A DNA stretch of 64,000 nt from Virgibacillus salexigens (GTDB taxonomy: Bacteria; Bacillota; Bacilli; Bacillales; Amphibacillaceae). The position numbers and the translations under genes are program-made. Positions 34,458-42,983 of this stretch are shown in pieces. The stretch is taken from NCBI RefSeq assembly GCF_014905415.1, contig NZ_BNEO01000009.1, forward strand, positions 1 to 64,000, read 5' to 3'. The stretch's first letter is position 1; every line of letters begins with the position of its first letter. Under the pieces are notes generated by a model, which saw only the letters and a program-made list of their open reading frames with translations, had not been told where the DNA came from and made no database searches.

Positions 34458-36578
34458 ATGGTTAGTAACTATCCGATCCATCAAAATATTGATATACAAT
34501 ATTTACTGAAAATAAAAGAAGAACTATCTTCATTTGTTGATGTTAAGATTAATAAGGATGGATCTTTGACTAAACAAATGATTATGAATGACTATTTTTT
34601 GGTTAATGACAAGTGGAATCTTGATTTTATCGGTTCTATTAATAATTTCAAAAACCAATATGCAAATTATAAAGGAAATATAAGAATCTTTCATTTATTT
34701 TTCCAAACCCTTCTATAAATCTTGAAATAAAATACGTTATATACCACAGACTATTTAATGGAGAATTAACGTTGTCGGGTTTATTTAATGATTATCAAAA
34801 GAAACTCAGAAGACTTGGAGAGTTTTTATCTGAAAAGTACGCCAATATTTCGTCTTTACTTCATTTAGACATTGAAAATGCAAAGGAGGAATGGTTTGAT
34901 TGGTTACGGTATAGAGGTTTTAAAACGCATAGACTATCGTATAATGCAGCCCGTGGAAAGACATATAAATGCATGACATCTTTAGCCAGCACATTAAATG
35001 TAATTTACACAAACCTATTTCACCTTACAGATACTCGAGAAGAATGGGAAAAGGATATTTGGGACGTAAGGGTATTAAATGAAAAATATAACATTGATTA
35101 TAATAAATCTAAAACAGTATATACACTTAATTTTACCACAATTAAAAACAAAATTATCAGAGAGCAAGTCAAAAAGTATTTCAAGCAAAGGTTATTAAGT
35201 AAAAGAAACTTTTCATGGAGTACTGCAACAAACTATCTTTATTATATCCCTCGATTTATCAATTTGATCTTGTTTCTTGAACCTAAATGGAAGGATTTTC
35301 AAGATTTGTCAAGAGAACATATAGAGAAATACATTGAGGATCTAAACAATTATGCCAAGACACAAATTAAACAGGGGAAATCGCATCCAGAACACTATAT
35401 TTCGAAAGGTATAAATATCATACAAAAGTTTTTAGAAGATTTACAGACCTTCGAATATAGTATAGCTTGTCAAAAGAATATTAGATTATTAATTTTACCT
35501 TCAGATAAACCGAAATTAAAGAAGAGACCATATGATCACATTGATTACATACCTGATACAGTATTGGAGCAATTGTTTCGAGATATTAATCATCTTCATC
35601 GAGATGCTCAACCGATTTTATGGATTGCTTTTAAAACAGGACTTCGTATTTCAGATGTATTAGGATTAAAACAAGATTGCTTAGTGAGGCTAAATGGGAA
35701 ATACCAGGTTGTAGCTGATATTAAGAAGACTTATGTCAAAGGACATTCAATTCCTATTGATGATGAACTTGCAAATATTATAGCAGCACTAGTTGATAAT
35801 TCAAAAGTTAATAGTAACCAGGACAACAATCCTGAAAAATATATTTTCGCACGCCTAAGTGGTGCAAGAAAAGGAAGACCTTATAGCCAGAAATGGTTCG
35901 TAGACCAATTAAAATATTTTTGCCAGAGAATGCAATATTACAAGTGAAAATGGAAATTTATTCCACTTTAAAACTCATCAGTTCAGACATACTTACGCTA
36001 TTAAAATGCTAAATGGAGGAGCAGATATTTTAACTGTTCAAGAATTACTTGCATATTCCTCCCCTGAAATGACCATGCGATACGCTAGATTATTAGATAA
36101 TACTAAACGAAAAGCCTTTGAAGAAGTGATGAAACAAGGGGTGTTTAGTTTTGATCTAAATGGTAAAGTCCAACAAGTGAATCCCGATGAGGATGTACCG
36201 AGTGATATACTAGAAATGTTGTGGCAAGATCATAAATTAAATTCGATTGATAATCCATATGTAACTTGTCACGCAAGAATTAATGGCAATTGCCCACATG
36301 CCGAAGAACCTCCGTGTTTAACTTGTAATGGTGGGAGTCCATGTAAAGATTTAGCAATAGGCTTTTCAGAATTAGATACACAGAAATATGAATTATTGGT
36401 CAAAACGACCTCAAGGATGATTGACATTCTTGAACAACGGGGGCGGGACGATATTGCAGAAAAAAACAAAAAGAACTTAGAGCGATACCAAAACATTTTA
36501 AATACTATCCAAGGTGGAAACATCATTTTTGGCAGGTCAGATCGAATGAAACGAAAGCAGGGTGTTTTGAATGGCTAG
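34458..36578 (+). pseudogene. tnpB: Tn554-type transposase B, broken by two frameshifts
   Basis: Three frames together give a 700-codon TnpB-like tyrosine recombinase. Frame 1 runs 34458 to about 34690. The reading continues as SFIFPNPSINLEIKYVIYHR in a second frame through 35937, and as NITSENGNLFHFKTHQFRHT in a third to the stop at 36578. Catalytic pieces survive in different frames: KTGLRISDVLGL in the second, HQFRHTYAIK and the Tyr of MTMRYARLL in the third. A cysteine-rich segment (CHARINGNCPHAEEPPCLTC) follows. Unless the shifts are sequence errors, transposition is disabled. Confidence 0.85.
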
Positions 36579-36951
36579 TTATGATCGTAGAGAACATTTA
36601 AAAGCCATTCATGCTTCTAGAAAGGCTCTAACTTATCAAAAGGTCGATGATGCCATTACAAGGCTTATCCGATTCAATGAAAGCATTAATTTTAATAGTG
36701 TAGCAATTGAAGCAGGCGTAGCAAAAGCAACATTATACAATAATTCTGAACTACGTGAGCGTATTGAATCCTTACGTCAACGACAAATAGAAGATCCTAC
36801 TAGTAAACAAATAAATCGGAACATAAATGAAGGTAATAAAGATGCTCTTATTCAATCATTGAAAAGAAAGGTAAAAAAATTAGAGGAAGAGAATAAGCAA
36901 CTAAAAGAACAAGTGAAATTGGCTTATGGAGAGGTATATAAAAAATTTTAG
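36571..36951 (+). CDS. tnpC: Tn554-type transposition protein TnpC
   Basis: 126-aa protein overlapping tnpB by 8 nt. N-terminal HTH-like half (NFNSVAIEAGVAKATLYNN) and C-terminal coiled coil (KRKVKKLEEENKQLKEQVKL) match Tn554 TnpC, which influences orientation and frequency of transposition. A cassette-associated repeat begins about 25 nt after its stop. Confidence 0.85.
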   Translation: MASYDRREHLKAIHASRKALTYQKVDDAITRLIRFNESINFNSVAIEAGVAKATLYNNSELRERIESLRQRQIEDPTSKQINRNINEGNKDALIQSLKRKVKKLEEENKQLKEQVKLAYGEVYKKF

Positions 36952-36976
36952 GAATTGAGAATGGCGTTGCCTATTC

Positions 36977-37035
36977 TTTCAACAAACGGGCCAGATTGTT
37001 GAACAAAATAGGTTAAAATGATCAAACTCTTTATT
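36977..37035 (+). repeat. Cassette-associated repeat (GGGCCA type), extended
   Basis: TTTCAACAAACGGGCCAGAT then TGTTGAACAAAATAGG. The extension GGTTAAAATGATCAAACTC parallels that of the 44240 copy (GGTAGAAAATAATCAAAT). First repeat of the cargo array, directly after tnpC. Confidence 0.65.
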
Positions 37036-37165
37036 TTATAAATACCAAACCTAATCTGATAGAGAATTATTCATTTTAATTTTAAATGGATTCTTTTTAT
37101 CGTAAAATATGAATTAGTGGATATTTTTATATCGATCATTATTTCAAAGCTACAAAGATGCTAAA

Positions 37166-37206
37166 AACCACTTTCCTTTAACGTTATTGGAAAGTGGTTT
37201 TTTCAT
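37166..37206. terminator. Bidirectional terminator
   Basis: AAACCACTTTCC-TTTAACGTTAT-TGGAAAGTGGTTT stem with flanking A and T tracts. The stop codon and last codons of the leftward MerR gene lie inside it. Confidence 0.8.
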
Positions 37207-37915
37207 GAAACAAAGCTAGTGTATCTTTTGCATCTGCTATGGCATCTAGTAATGATTTACCTAATTGATCCGTTACTGACACAATATCTTCTTCATCTGT
37301 TGGTGTATTTAAAATCGTGACAATATCAGTACTTGGTTGTTGAATTTGTTTGAGTAAACGTAAAATGGCATTAATTGAGTAATGGGCACTTCTTAAACTA
37401 CGAATAACTCGTAGCTGCTCCAGTTCCTTTTCACCATATGCACGATTACCGTTGCCCAGTCTCGGAACGGTAATGAGTCCGTTACGTTCCCAATTTCGTA
37501 CAGCTTCAGATGTAATATTTAAAAGCAGTGCCACTTCCTTTCGAGAATAAGTTCGTGTACTAACAGTAGGATCTTCTCTCAACCATTTCTCAACAACTTT
37601 TGTAGCAGACAAGGCATGAACATATTCGCGTTCTAAATTGGTAAGATAGTCTATTGTTAGTTCTTCAGCTTTCGTAAAATTTTCTTTACCGCAAGCATAT
37701 ACAATGGCACGAGCTCTTTTTCGAAGATCTCCTTGCACAATTTCACAGCGAAAGAGCGTTCGAGCGACTTTTAACTGTAACAAATGGATATCTGAATAGA
37801 TACGGTAGCCATTTGTTTGTCTTGGTACAGGTGATATAAATCCCCATTCCTCATAAATGCGCACAGTGTTGGGGTGTACCCCAACAAGTGCTGCAATTTC
37901 CTTTGTTTTGTACAC
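37184..37915 (-). CDS. MerR-family regulator with two MerR DNA-binding domains
   Basis: About 243-aa protein with two MerR-type HTH units: residues about 1-70 (YKTKEIAALVGVHPNTVRIY ... NGYRIYSDIH) and about 115-190 (YSRKEVALLLNITSEAVRNW ... GNGNRAYGEKE). Classical MerR proteins have one. Start at GTG 37915, 6 nt after AGGTG; GTG 37924 is possible. It abuts the ABC exporter operon and probably regulates it in response to an exported compound. Confidence 0.83.
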   Translation of the reverse strand: MYKTKEIAALVGVHPNTVRIYEEWGFISPVPRQTNGYRIYSDIHLLQLKVARTLFRCEIVQGDLRKRARAIVYACGKENFTKAEELTIDYLTNLEREYVHALSATKVVEKWLREDPTVSTRTYSRKEVALLLNITSEAVRNWERNGLITVPRLGNGNRAYGEKELEQLRVIRSLRSAHYSINAILRLLKQIQQPSTDIVTILNTPTDEEDIVSVTDQLGKSLLDAIADAKDTLALFHEKTTFQ

Positions 37916-37924
37916 CTGACACAC

Positions 37925-38659
37925 CTACTTCCATTTGAAATATTTAATCGCTCCACCTAATCCAATGACAATACATAGAGCTAAAATCACGATATGGAAT
38001 AGACCATCTGTTAGTGATCCTCCTGTACTTGCCTGCTTTAATAAATGTATTCCATGAGAAAGTGGTAAAATATCCATTATCCATTGGAAGAATCGAGGCA
38101 TGGTTTCATACGGAATTGTTGCTCCTGAAAACAGCAACATTGTAAAGTAAGCAACAGAGCTCCAGACATTTGCTGACTTTTGGTCAGGTACTAAGCTTCC
38201 GATGAAAATCCCAATACTATACATCGCTACAATGACAAAAGCATAGGTCAGAAGGAATATCGTCCAAGAGCCCGTTAGTTCATAATCAAATAATAGATGA
38301 TAAACAAGTGTGACACCAATAAATGATACAAGTGCTGAAGAAAGCTGAATCAAACCTTGAGCAAATAGAATTTGGAGAGGTGAAACAGGTGTCACGTGGA
38401 ATCTCTTTAAAATACCTCGGTGACGGTAATCTGCAATGGTTAGTGGTACGCCCATAACTCCTGTTGCCAGTACACCAATTGTAATTATGGATGCATACGA
38501 TAATTCAAAATTGGAAGCACCAGCTAATCCGTCATTACTCAGTAGATAACCAAATAGTGTGGCTAAAATGATAGGGAAGCAGATTCCAAAAATTAGAATA
38601 TCAATGCCCTTCCAAACCAGTTTTCCCTCAATTTTTAAAAAGGTAAGAAATGTACTCAT
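37925..38659 (-). CDS. ABC-2 type exporter permease
   Basis: 244-aa membrane protein with about six hydrophobic segments and the ABC-2 layout (DYRHRGILKRFHVTPVSPLQ loop, FSGATIPYETMPRF before the last segments). Its start overlaps the ATPase stop by 4 nt, so the two subunits are translationally coupled. The substrate is unknown; drug or peptide export is typical of this class. Confidence 0.88.
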   Translation of the reverse strand: MSTFLTFLKIEGKLVWKGIDILIFGICFPIILATLFGYLLSNDGLAGASNFELSYASIITIGVLATGVMGVPLTIADYRHRGILKRFHVTPVSPLQILFAQGLIQLSSALVSFIGVTLVYHLLFDYELTGSWTIFLLTYAFVIVAMYSIGIFIGSLVPDQKSANVWSSVAYFTMLLFSGATIPYETMPRFFQWIMDILPLSHGIHLLKQASTGGSLTDGLFHIVILALCIVIGLGGAIKYFKWK

Positions 38660-39372
38660 ACCCAGTCCTCCTGACCTGCAAAATTTAGGTACGCGTCTTC
38701 TAGTGTAGCTTTCCCACTCGTACGAATAGCCTCTTGGATTGTGCCATGAAATACCGTTTTCCCTTCTTTTAAAATTAATATTTCATTACATAAAGCTTCG
38801 ACCTCATCCATGTAGTGTGATGTTAGGACAATTGCCAGCCCATTTTCCTTCATAGTTAATAGCTGCTTCCAAAGCATACGACGTGCCCTAGTATCTAATC
38901 CCGTTGTAAGCTCGTCTAGAAAAACAAGCTTAGGATTTGATATCAATGCCAGCAGCACTGCTAAGCGTTGACGTTCTCCTCCTGAAAGAGATTTCACAAG
39001 TTGAGTTTCCTTTCCAACTAAACCAAAAGTTTCTAAGAGTAGAGGCACATCAGCAGTTTGTTTATAAAGCGACTCCCATTGCTCGCATGCCTCACGCACT
39101 GTTAATTTATCTTGGAAATTTGTTTCTTGAAACTGTACACCCACCTCTTGAAAGACTTCCTTGCGATGGAGAATTGGTGACTTTCCGAGCATTGTGAGCT
39201 CTTCGTAATTACTCTTTTCAATACCAAGTACCGCTGCTATCGTAGAGGATTTCCCTGCACCGTTTGCCCCAAGTAAGCCAATTACCTCCCCAGGTTTGAT
39301 GCTAAAACTAATGTTGTCGATAGCTTTTTTAGTACCGTATGTGACCGATAGGTTTTTGACGGTTAAGATCAT
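38656..39372 (-). CDS. ABC transporter ATP-binding protein
   Basis: 238-aa ATPase. Walker A LLGANGAGKSST, Q-loop GVQFQET, signature LSGGERQRLAV, Walker B KLVFLDELTTGLD and H-loop VLTSHYMDE. AGGAGG ribosome site. Order ATPase, permease, double-MerR in one leftward operon; a self-regulated resistance or export cassette is the likely role. Confidence 0.93.
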   Translation of the reverse strand: MILTVKNLSVTYGTKKAIDNISFSIKPGEVIGLLGANGAGKSSTIAAVLGIEKSNYEELTMLGKSPILHRKEVFQEVGVQFQETNFQDKLTVREACEQWESLYKQTADVPLLLETFGLVGKETQLVKSLSGGERQRLAVLLALISNPKLVFLDELTTGLDTRARRMLWKQLLTMKENGLAIVLTSHYMDEVEALCNEILILKEGKTVFHGTIQEAIRTSGKATLEDAYLNFAGQEDWV

Positions 39373-39465
39373 ATTTATTCCTCCTATATAAGACTTAGGA
39401 AGCTACTATAACAAAGAGTTGTGGGGGTGGTGTATTATTGGAGGGTTAATCGGACCATTATGTTG

Positions 39466-39735
39466 GGGACTACATACGGTGATCAGAGTTCAGAGGCAGC
39501 GGCAAATTTTTTCAGCATTATGTATGGTAACACCATTACAACAGATATATTAGGAACAATAAAATATATAATTAACGCATTGGAAGAAAACAATGTACCC
39601 CACGATTATATCGAGTTTCCTAATTCGTGCCACGGTCTGCAAAATGACAATAAGCTTTTTGCAAAATATATAGAAAAGATGAATGAGTATCTGGGAAGTG
39701 AATACGCTGTCCGTTTGTTACAACAAAAACCGTGA
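39466..39735 (+). pseudogene. Truncated hydrolase-like fragment
   Basis: The 3' part of an open frame reads like the C-terminal end of an alpha/beta hydrolase: a strand (LGTTYGD), a helical segment and a His-bearing FPNSCHGLQNDNKL where the catalytic His would sit. The N-terminal three quarters, including any nucleophile elbow, are absent and no ribosome site is convincing. Probably a remnant cut off by insertion of the ABC operon; family assignment is tentative. Confidence 0.4.
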
Positions 39736-39754
39736 TAGAATACAGAAGATTTAA

Positions 39755-39796
39755 AGAGCCTTTCTACACTTTATTGTAGAAAAGCTCTGATATTTT
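39755..39796 (+). terminator. Intrinsic terminator
   Basis: AGAGCCTTTCTACA-CTTTAT-TGTAGAAAAGCTCT stem followed by a T-rich tract. Confidence 0.75.
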
Positions 39797-39839
39797 TATA
39801 TTTTAAATATCATTATTATCACTTAATAGCAGGATTCAA

Positions 39840-39873
39840 TCTTGTTCCACAATCAGACGCTTTTGCTATTTTT
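39840..39873. repeat. Degenerate cassette-associated repeat
   Basis: TTGTTCCACAATCAGACGCT, overlapping the end of the methyltransferase gene. Weak member of the family. Confidence 0.35.
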
Positions 39874-40653
39874 GCAAATAAGTAACGCATGATTACTAAC
39901 ACCTACGCAAGACGGGCTTTGACTCATTACATTAGACAGTACCATCCAATCCTCCAATTGTTTATCAGACATTGCATTAATTGCAGTAGCGCAGAATGAA
40001 AAATCAACTCCTACATTTTTAATTACAGTTAAGTTATTATTAGTGACGGACATTTCCATTTCTTCTGGAGTGGTGAAAAAGAACACCTCTGGTCTTACAT
40101 CGTCAGTTCCTTTATTGAAAACGAAGTCGTTAGCCGTTTTACTCGGATAATCTTCCGGTGCCATAAAACACCCTCCCAGATAAGCACCAACTTTATTTAT
40201 ATATGCAAAAATTAGAATACCATCTTCTTTACATATTCGTCTGCTTTCATATATTACTAAGTTTCGTTCCTCTGGTGGTAGGTGATACATCGGTCCTAAA
40301 ATTAATACAAGATCATAACTTTTATCTAATATGCCTTCGAGTTTTGTTGCGTCTCCAACTTGAGCTCTAATATTTTTTAGATCGCTGTTCATTATTTTTT
40401 GATTAAACAAAGTGATGTTTTCGGGTGTAATATCGATTCCTAAATAAGAATTACATTTTTTAGCAAAATACATTCCATAGTGACCTGTTCCGCAGCCAAT
40501 TTCAATAACAGTCTTTTCTAAGGAAATATACTCACCGATATATTTTTTAGTATAGAAAGACTCCATTTGGCTAGCCTTATCATGAAAAAATCTTTGATCC
40601 TCCATTAAAGCATCTTTATAGTTCACACGAATTTTCTCTTGATTTGATGACAA
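39853..40653 (-). CDS. SAM-dependent class I methyltransferase
   Basis: About 266-aa methyltransferase with motif I VIEIGCGTGHYGMYF, acidic motif II (LGIDITPEN), and LILGPMYHLPPEERN as motif IV. The downstream insert (AYLGGCFMAPEDYPSK) varies within the family; the substrate is unknown. Start taken at TTG 40653, 8 nt after GAGGAGGG; the ATG at 40671 lies upstream of that site. The only leftward gene of the right-hand array, and its stop codon sits inside a degenerate CAATCAGACGC repeat. Confidence 0.83.
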   Translation of the reverse strand: MSSNQEKIRVNYKDALMEDQRFFHDKASQMESFYTKKYIGEYISLEKTVIEIGCGTGHYGMYFAKKCNSYLGIDITPENITLFNQKIMNSDLKNIRAQVGDATKLEGILDKSYDLVLILGPMYHLPPEERNLVIYESRRICKEDGILIFAYINKVGAYLGGCFMAPEDYPSKTANDFVFNKGTDDVRPEVFFFTTPEEMEMSVTNNNLTVIKNVGVDFSFCATAINAMSDKQLEDWMVLSNVMSQSPSCVGVSNHALLICKNSKSV

Positions 40654-40764
40654 TGAGTTAACCCTCCTCATGTGTATATTAAATTTAAGTTTATCATTTG
40701 TAATGGTATAGATAAAATCTTTTCTTGTCTAAACAATAGTCTTTACCCAAATGAATATTTTACC

Positions 40765-40800
40765 CCATCACAATCGGGTGCAATTCATGAGGAATTGTGT
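40765..40800 (+). repeat. Cassette-associated repeat with dyad
   Basis: CATCACAATCGGGTGCAATT then CATGAGGAATTGTGT. CACAAT at the left and ATTGTG at the right give a hairpin. Confidence 0.55.
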
Positions 40801-41022
40801 CTTTTTCAGTAGTAGGGCCGGCTAGCCACATAACCTGTGCCATTTAAAGCAGGAATTGACGACGAGCCCCTGTGGGTACGATTGCATTCTGGTTTTATAT
40901 AGAAAGTTTGCAAAACAAAGTTGTAGTGAAAAATAGAATAATATTGTTCTTGCCAATTTAATATATTCAAGTTATAATTAAAAGTATTATAAAAAACAGG
41001 AGTTTTGCTCGATGTTGGTATT

Positions 41023-41142
41023 TGTTCTTAACTAATCAATCAATTTTATATGGTTCTTTCTATTTCATTTGCAAAAATCTACTTTTTGAAGTGGTTTATT
41101 TGTAGTGGACAAAAATAGATGGATCAATATCGGTTAAGAACA
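41023..41142. repeat. Short inverted-repeat element (MITE- or IS-remnant-like)
   Basis: TGTTCTTAAC at 41023 and its complement GTTAAGAACA at 41133 enclose about 100 nt with no open frame. No clear target duplication. The rest of the 765-nt gap (40654-41418) holds the repeat at 40765 and two terminators but no gene. Confidence 0.4.
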
Positions 41143-41177
41143 CAACGGCCATCCTTAATGTATAATTGACTACAAAC

Positions 41178-41208
41178 AACCGTGCTCTTATGCACGGTTC
41201 TATTTTTA
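41178..41208 (+). terminator. Intrinsic terminator
   Basis: Perfect stem AACCGTGC-TCTTAT-GCACGGTT followed by CTATTTTTA. Confidence 0.75.
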
Positions 41209-41280
41209 TACCCATGTTAGAAATAGGTTTTTAATGACCTGAACCATTTCGACAAAAGTACATTGGGTAGTCAATATCCT

Positions 41281-41327
41281 AAAAAGGACAGAAGATGGAC
41301 TATATGTTCATTTTCTGTCCTTTTTAT
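41281..41327 (+). terminator. Strong hairpin upstream of bpsA
   Basis: AAAAAGGACAGAA paired with TTCTGTCCTTTTT over an 18-19-nt loop; terminator, or leader hairpin of the bpsA operon about 90 nt before the start codon. Confidence 0.65.
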
Positions 41328-41418
41328 ATGTGGGATTATGTAACAGTTTGGATGACGTGTGTGCTTGCCCATAAGGAATATAGCACATTAAAAATACCAA
41401 CGATAAGAGAGTGATTCC

Positions 41419-42585
41419 ATGAAAAATTATATTGAACAAGTAAATGCAAACGTACGTCTTCAAGAGGGTCCTCGGGTAATCGAACAACTTTTGATTGAAT
41501 GTTTTATAAAACCTGGGATTTCCACAAAAGAACTAGCACGAAAAGTCCTTCTGCCTGTTCCGGTAGCTACTGCGATTAAGAAGGAACTCATAAAGGCAGG
41601 TGCTTTAATGCAGGATCGTGGGGTGCGTTGTACCTATAAAGGACTTTCATATATCGAAAATGAGTTAGGATATGGTGGATTAGACAAAGCCTTATACCAA
41701 AGGCTTATGATCAGTGAGACAGATTGGAAGATAGAGCTGGAAGACATATTATCGTTACTTACAAAGTTATTTCAATTACGCCCACAAGTTAATGTGCAAA
41801 TTGATCAATCGAAATGCACACCCGAAACAAGTTTGCGTCGCGCAATACTTTGCCTAAGACAGCATGCGTTGATCGGGAAAAAAATCTTGTGTGTTGGTGA
41901 TGACGACCTAGTCAGTGTGTCACTTGGCCTTCTTCTTAATCGGTTATTTCCGAAAAAGGGGAATAAAAAAACCATGATTACGGTCATAGATAATGATGAC
42001 CGATTCTTAAAGTATATTCGTGATATAAAGGAACGAGAAGGACTATTTATTAATGACCTTCATTTGGATTTACGACAATCACTACCAGAGTATTTTTACG
42101 AGCAATACGATTGCTTTTTCACAGACCCTCCTTATACGCTGGAAGGAATGTCCCTGTTCCTTTCTCGTGGAATAAGCGCTATGAAGAAAGAAAAAGGAAT
42201 GCCAATCTTTTTGTCATTTGCCCATAAATCACCTGAATTTATGCTGGCATTGCAGTATGAGCTAATACACATGAGTCTCTCAATTAAAGAGATTATTGTA
42301 CATTTTAATGAATACGAAGGGGCGCAAATGATTGGAAATAAAGGACAAATGATCGTCCTTCAAACAACAGAATCGACAAAGCCTAATATTACGGATCGAT
42401 TTGAAGATGAACTCTATACAGGCGAGGTAAGACAAACAATTCGTACTTACCATTGTAAGTCGTGCAATAAATCAATTCTTGTTGGCACCCAGGGAGACTT
42501 TCCTACAATCGAAGCGTTGAAAAACCAAGGGTGTCCGGATTGCAATCAAAATAATTTTTGCCTAATCAAAAAACAAAGGTTATAG
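41419..42585 (+). CDS. bpsA: N4-bis(aminopropyl)spermidine synthase (branched-polyamine synthase)
   Basis: 388-aa protein matching BpsA. N-terminal winged-helix-like domain (about 20-80: LARKVLLPVPVATAIKKEL), then a Rossmann-type aminopropyltransferase core with CVGDDDLVSVSLG (around 158) and FFTDPPYTLEG (around 236), and a C-terminal Cys4 zinc ribbon (CKSCNKS ... CPDCNQN). By family knowledge BpsA uses decarboxylated SAM to add aminopropyl groups to the N4 of spermidine; it was characterised in Thermococcus and is known from thermophilic bacteria. The SAM decarboxylase gene starts 14 nt downstream, which supports this call over a plain methyltransferase. Presence in a mesophile-type ICE is unusual. 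Confidence 0.85.
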   Translation: MKNYIEQVNANVRLQEGPRVIEQLLIECFIKPGISTKELARKVLLPVPVATAIKKELIKAGALMQDRGVRCTYKGLSYIENELGYGGLDKALYQRLMISETDWKIELEDILSLLTKLFQLRPQVNVQIDQSKCTPETSLRRAILCLRQHALIGKKILCVGDDDLVSVSLGLLLNRLFPKKGNKKTMITVIDNDDRFLKYIRDIKEREGLFINDLHLDLRQSLPEYFYEQYDCFFTDPPYTLEGMSLFLSRGISAMKKEKGMPIFLSFAHKSPEFMLALQYELIHMSLSIKEIIVHFNEYEGAQMIGNKGQMIVLQTTESTKPNITDRFEDELYTGEVRQTIRTYHCKSCNKSILVGTQGDFPTIEALKNQGCPDCNQNNFCLIKKQRL

Positions 42586-42599
42586 AAAGGAGGAATAGA

Positions 42600-42959
42600 A
42601 TGGATACATTTGGCCGCCATATTGTATCTGACTTATGGGGATGTAATGTTTATAAACTTACAGATAAAAAGTACTTGGAAAATGAACTTATGGTTGCAGC
42701 AGAAAAAACTGGAGCTACAATATGTGGAGTGTTCTTTCATGAGTTTTCACCACAAGGGTTCAGTGGAGTTGTTATCTTAGCAGAATCTCATTTAAGTATA
42801 CACAGTTTTCCAGAACACGGATATGCAAGCATTGATATATACACATGTGGAAGGCATGTCCAACCGAAGTTTGCAATTCAGTACTTGGATTCCTCTTTAG
42901 AGTCAAAATATAATAATTGTAAAGAAATAATAAGAGGCATAGAATCCCGAAAATTGTAA
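42600..42959 (+). CDS. speD: S-adenosylmethionine decarboxylase proenzyme
   Basis: 119-aa prokaryotic SAM decarboxylase (SpeH/SpeD type). Self-cleavage site at E62-S63 (AESHLSIHSFPEHG), where Ser63 becomes the pyruvoyl group; H68 and C83 (IDIYTCGRH) are the processing and catalytic residues. Start at ATG 42600 after GAAAGGAGG. It supplies decarboxylated SAM to BpsA, making a self-contained aminopropyl-transfer operon. Confidence 0.93.
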   Translation: MDTFGRHIVSDLWGCNVYKLTDKKYLENELMVAAEKTGATICGVFFHEFSPQGFSGVVILAESHLSIHSFPEHGYASIDIYTCGRHVQPKFAIQYLDSSLESKYNNCKEIIRGIESRKL

Positions 42960-42983
42960 TCTAAACTTTAGGAGGAAATGAAA

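Noticed and set aside
41419-42585. Simple DNA or RNA methyltransferase because of the DPPY motif
   Set aside because: Overall layout with N-terminal winged helix, GDDD motif, C-terminal zinc ribbon and the adjacent speD support branched-polyamine synthase.
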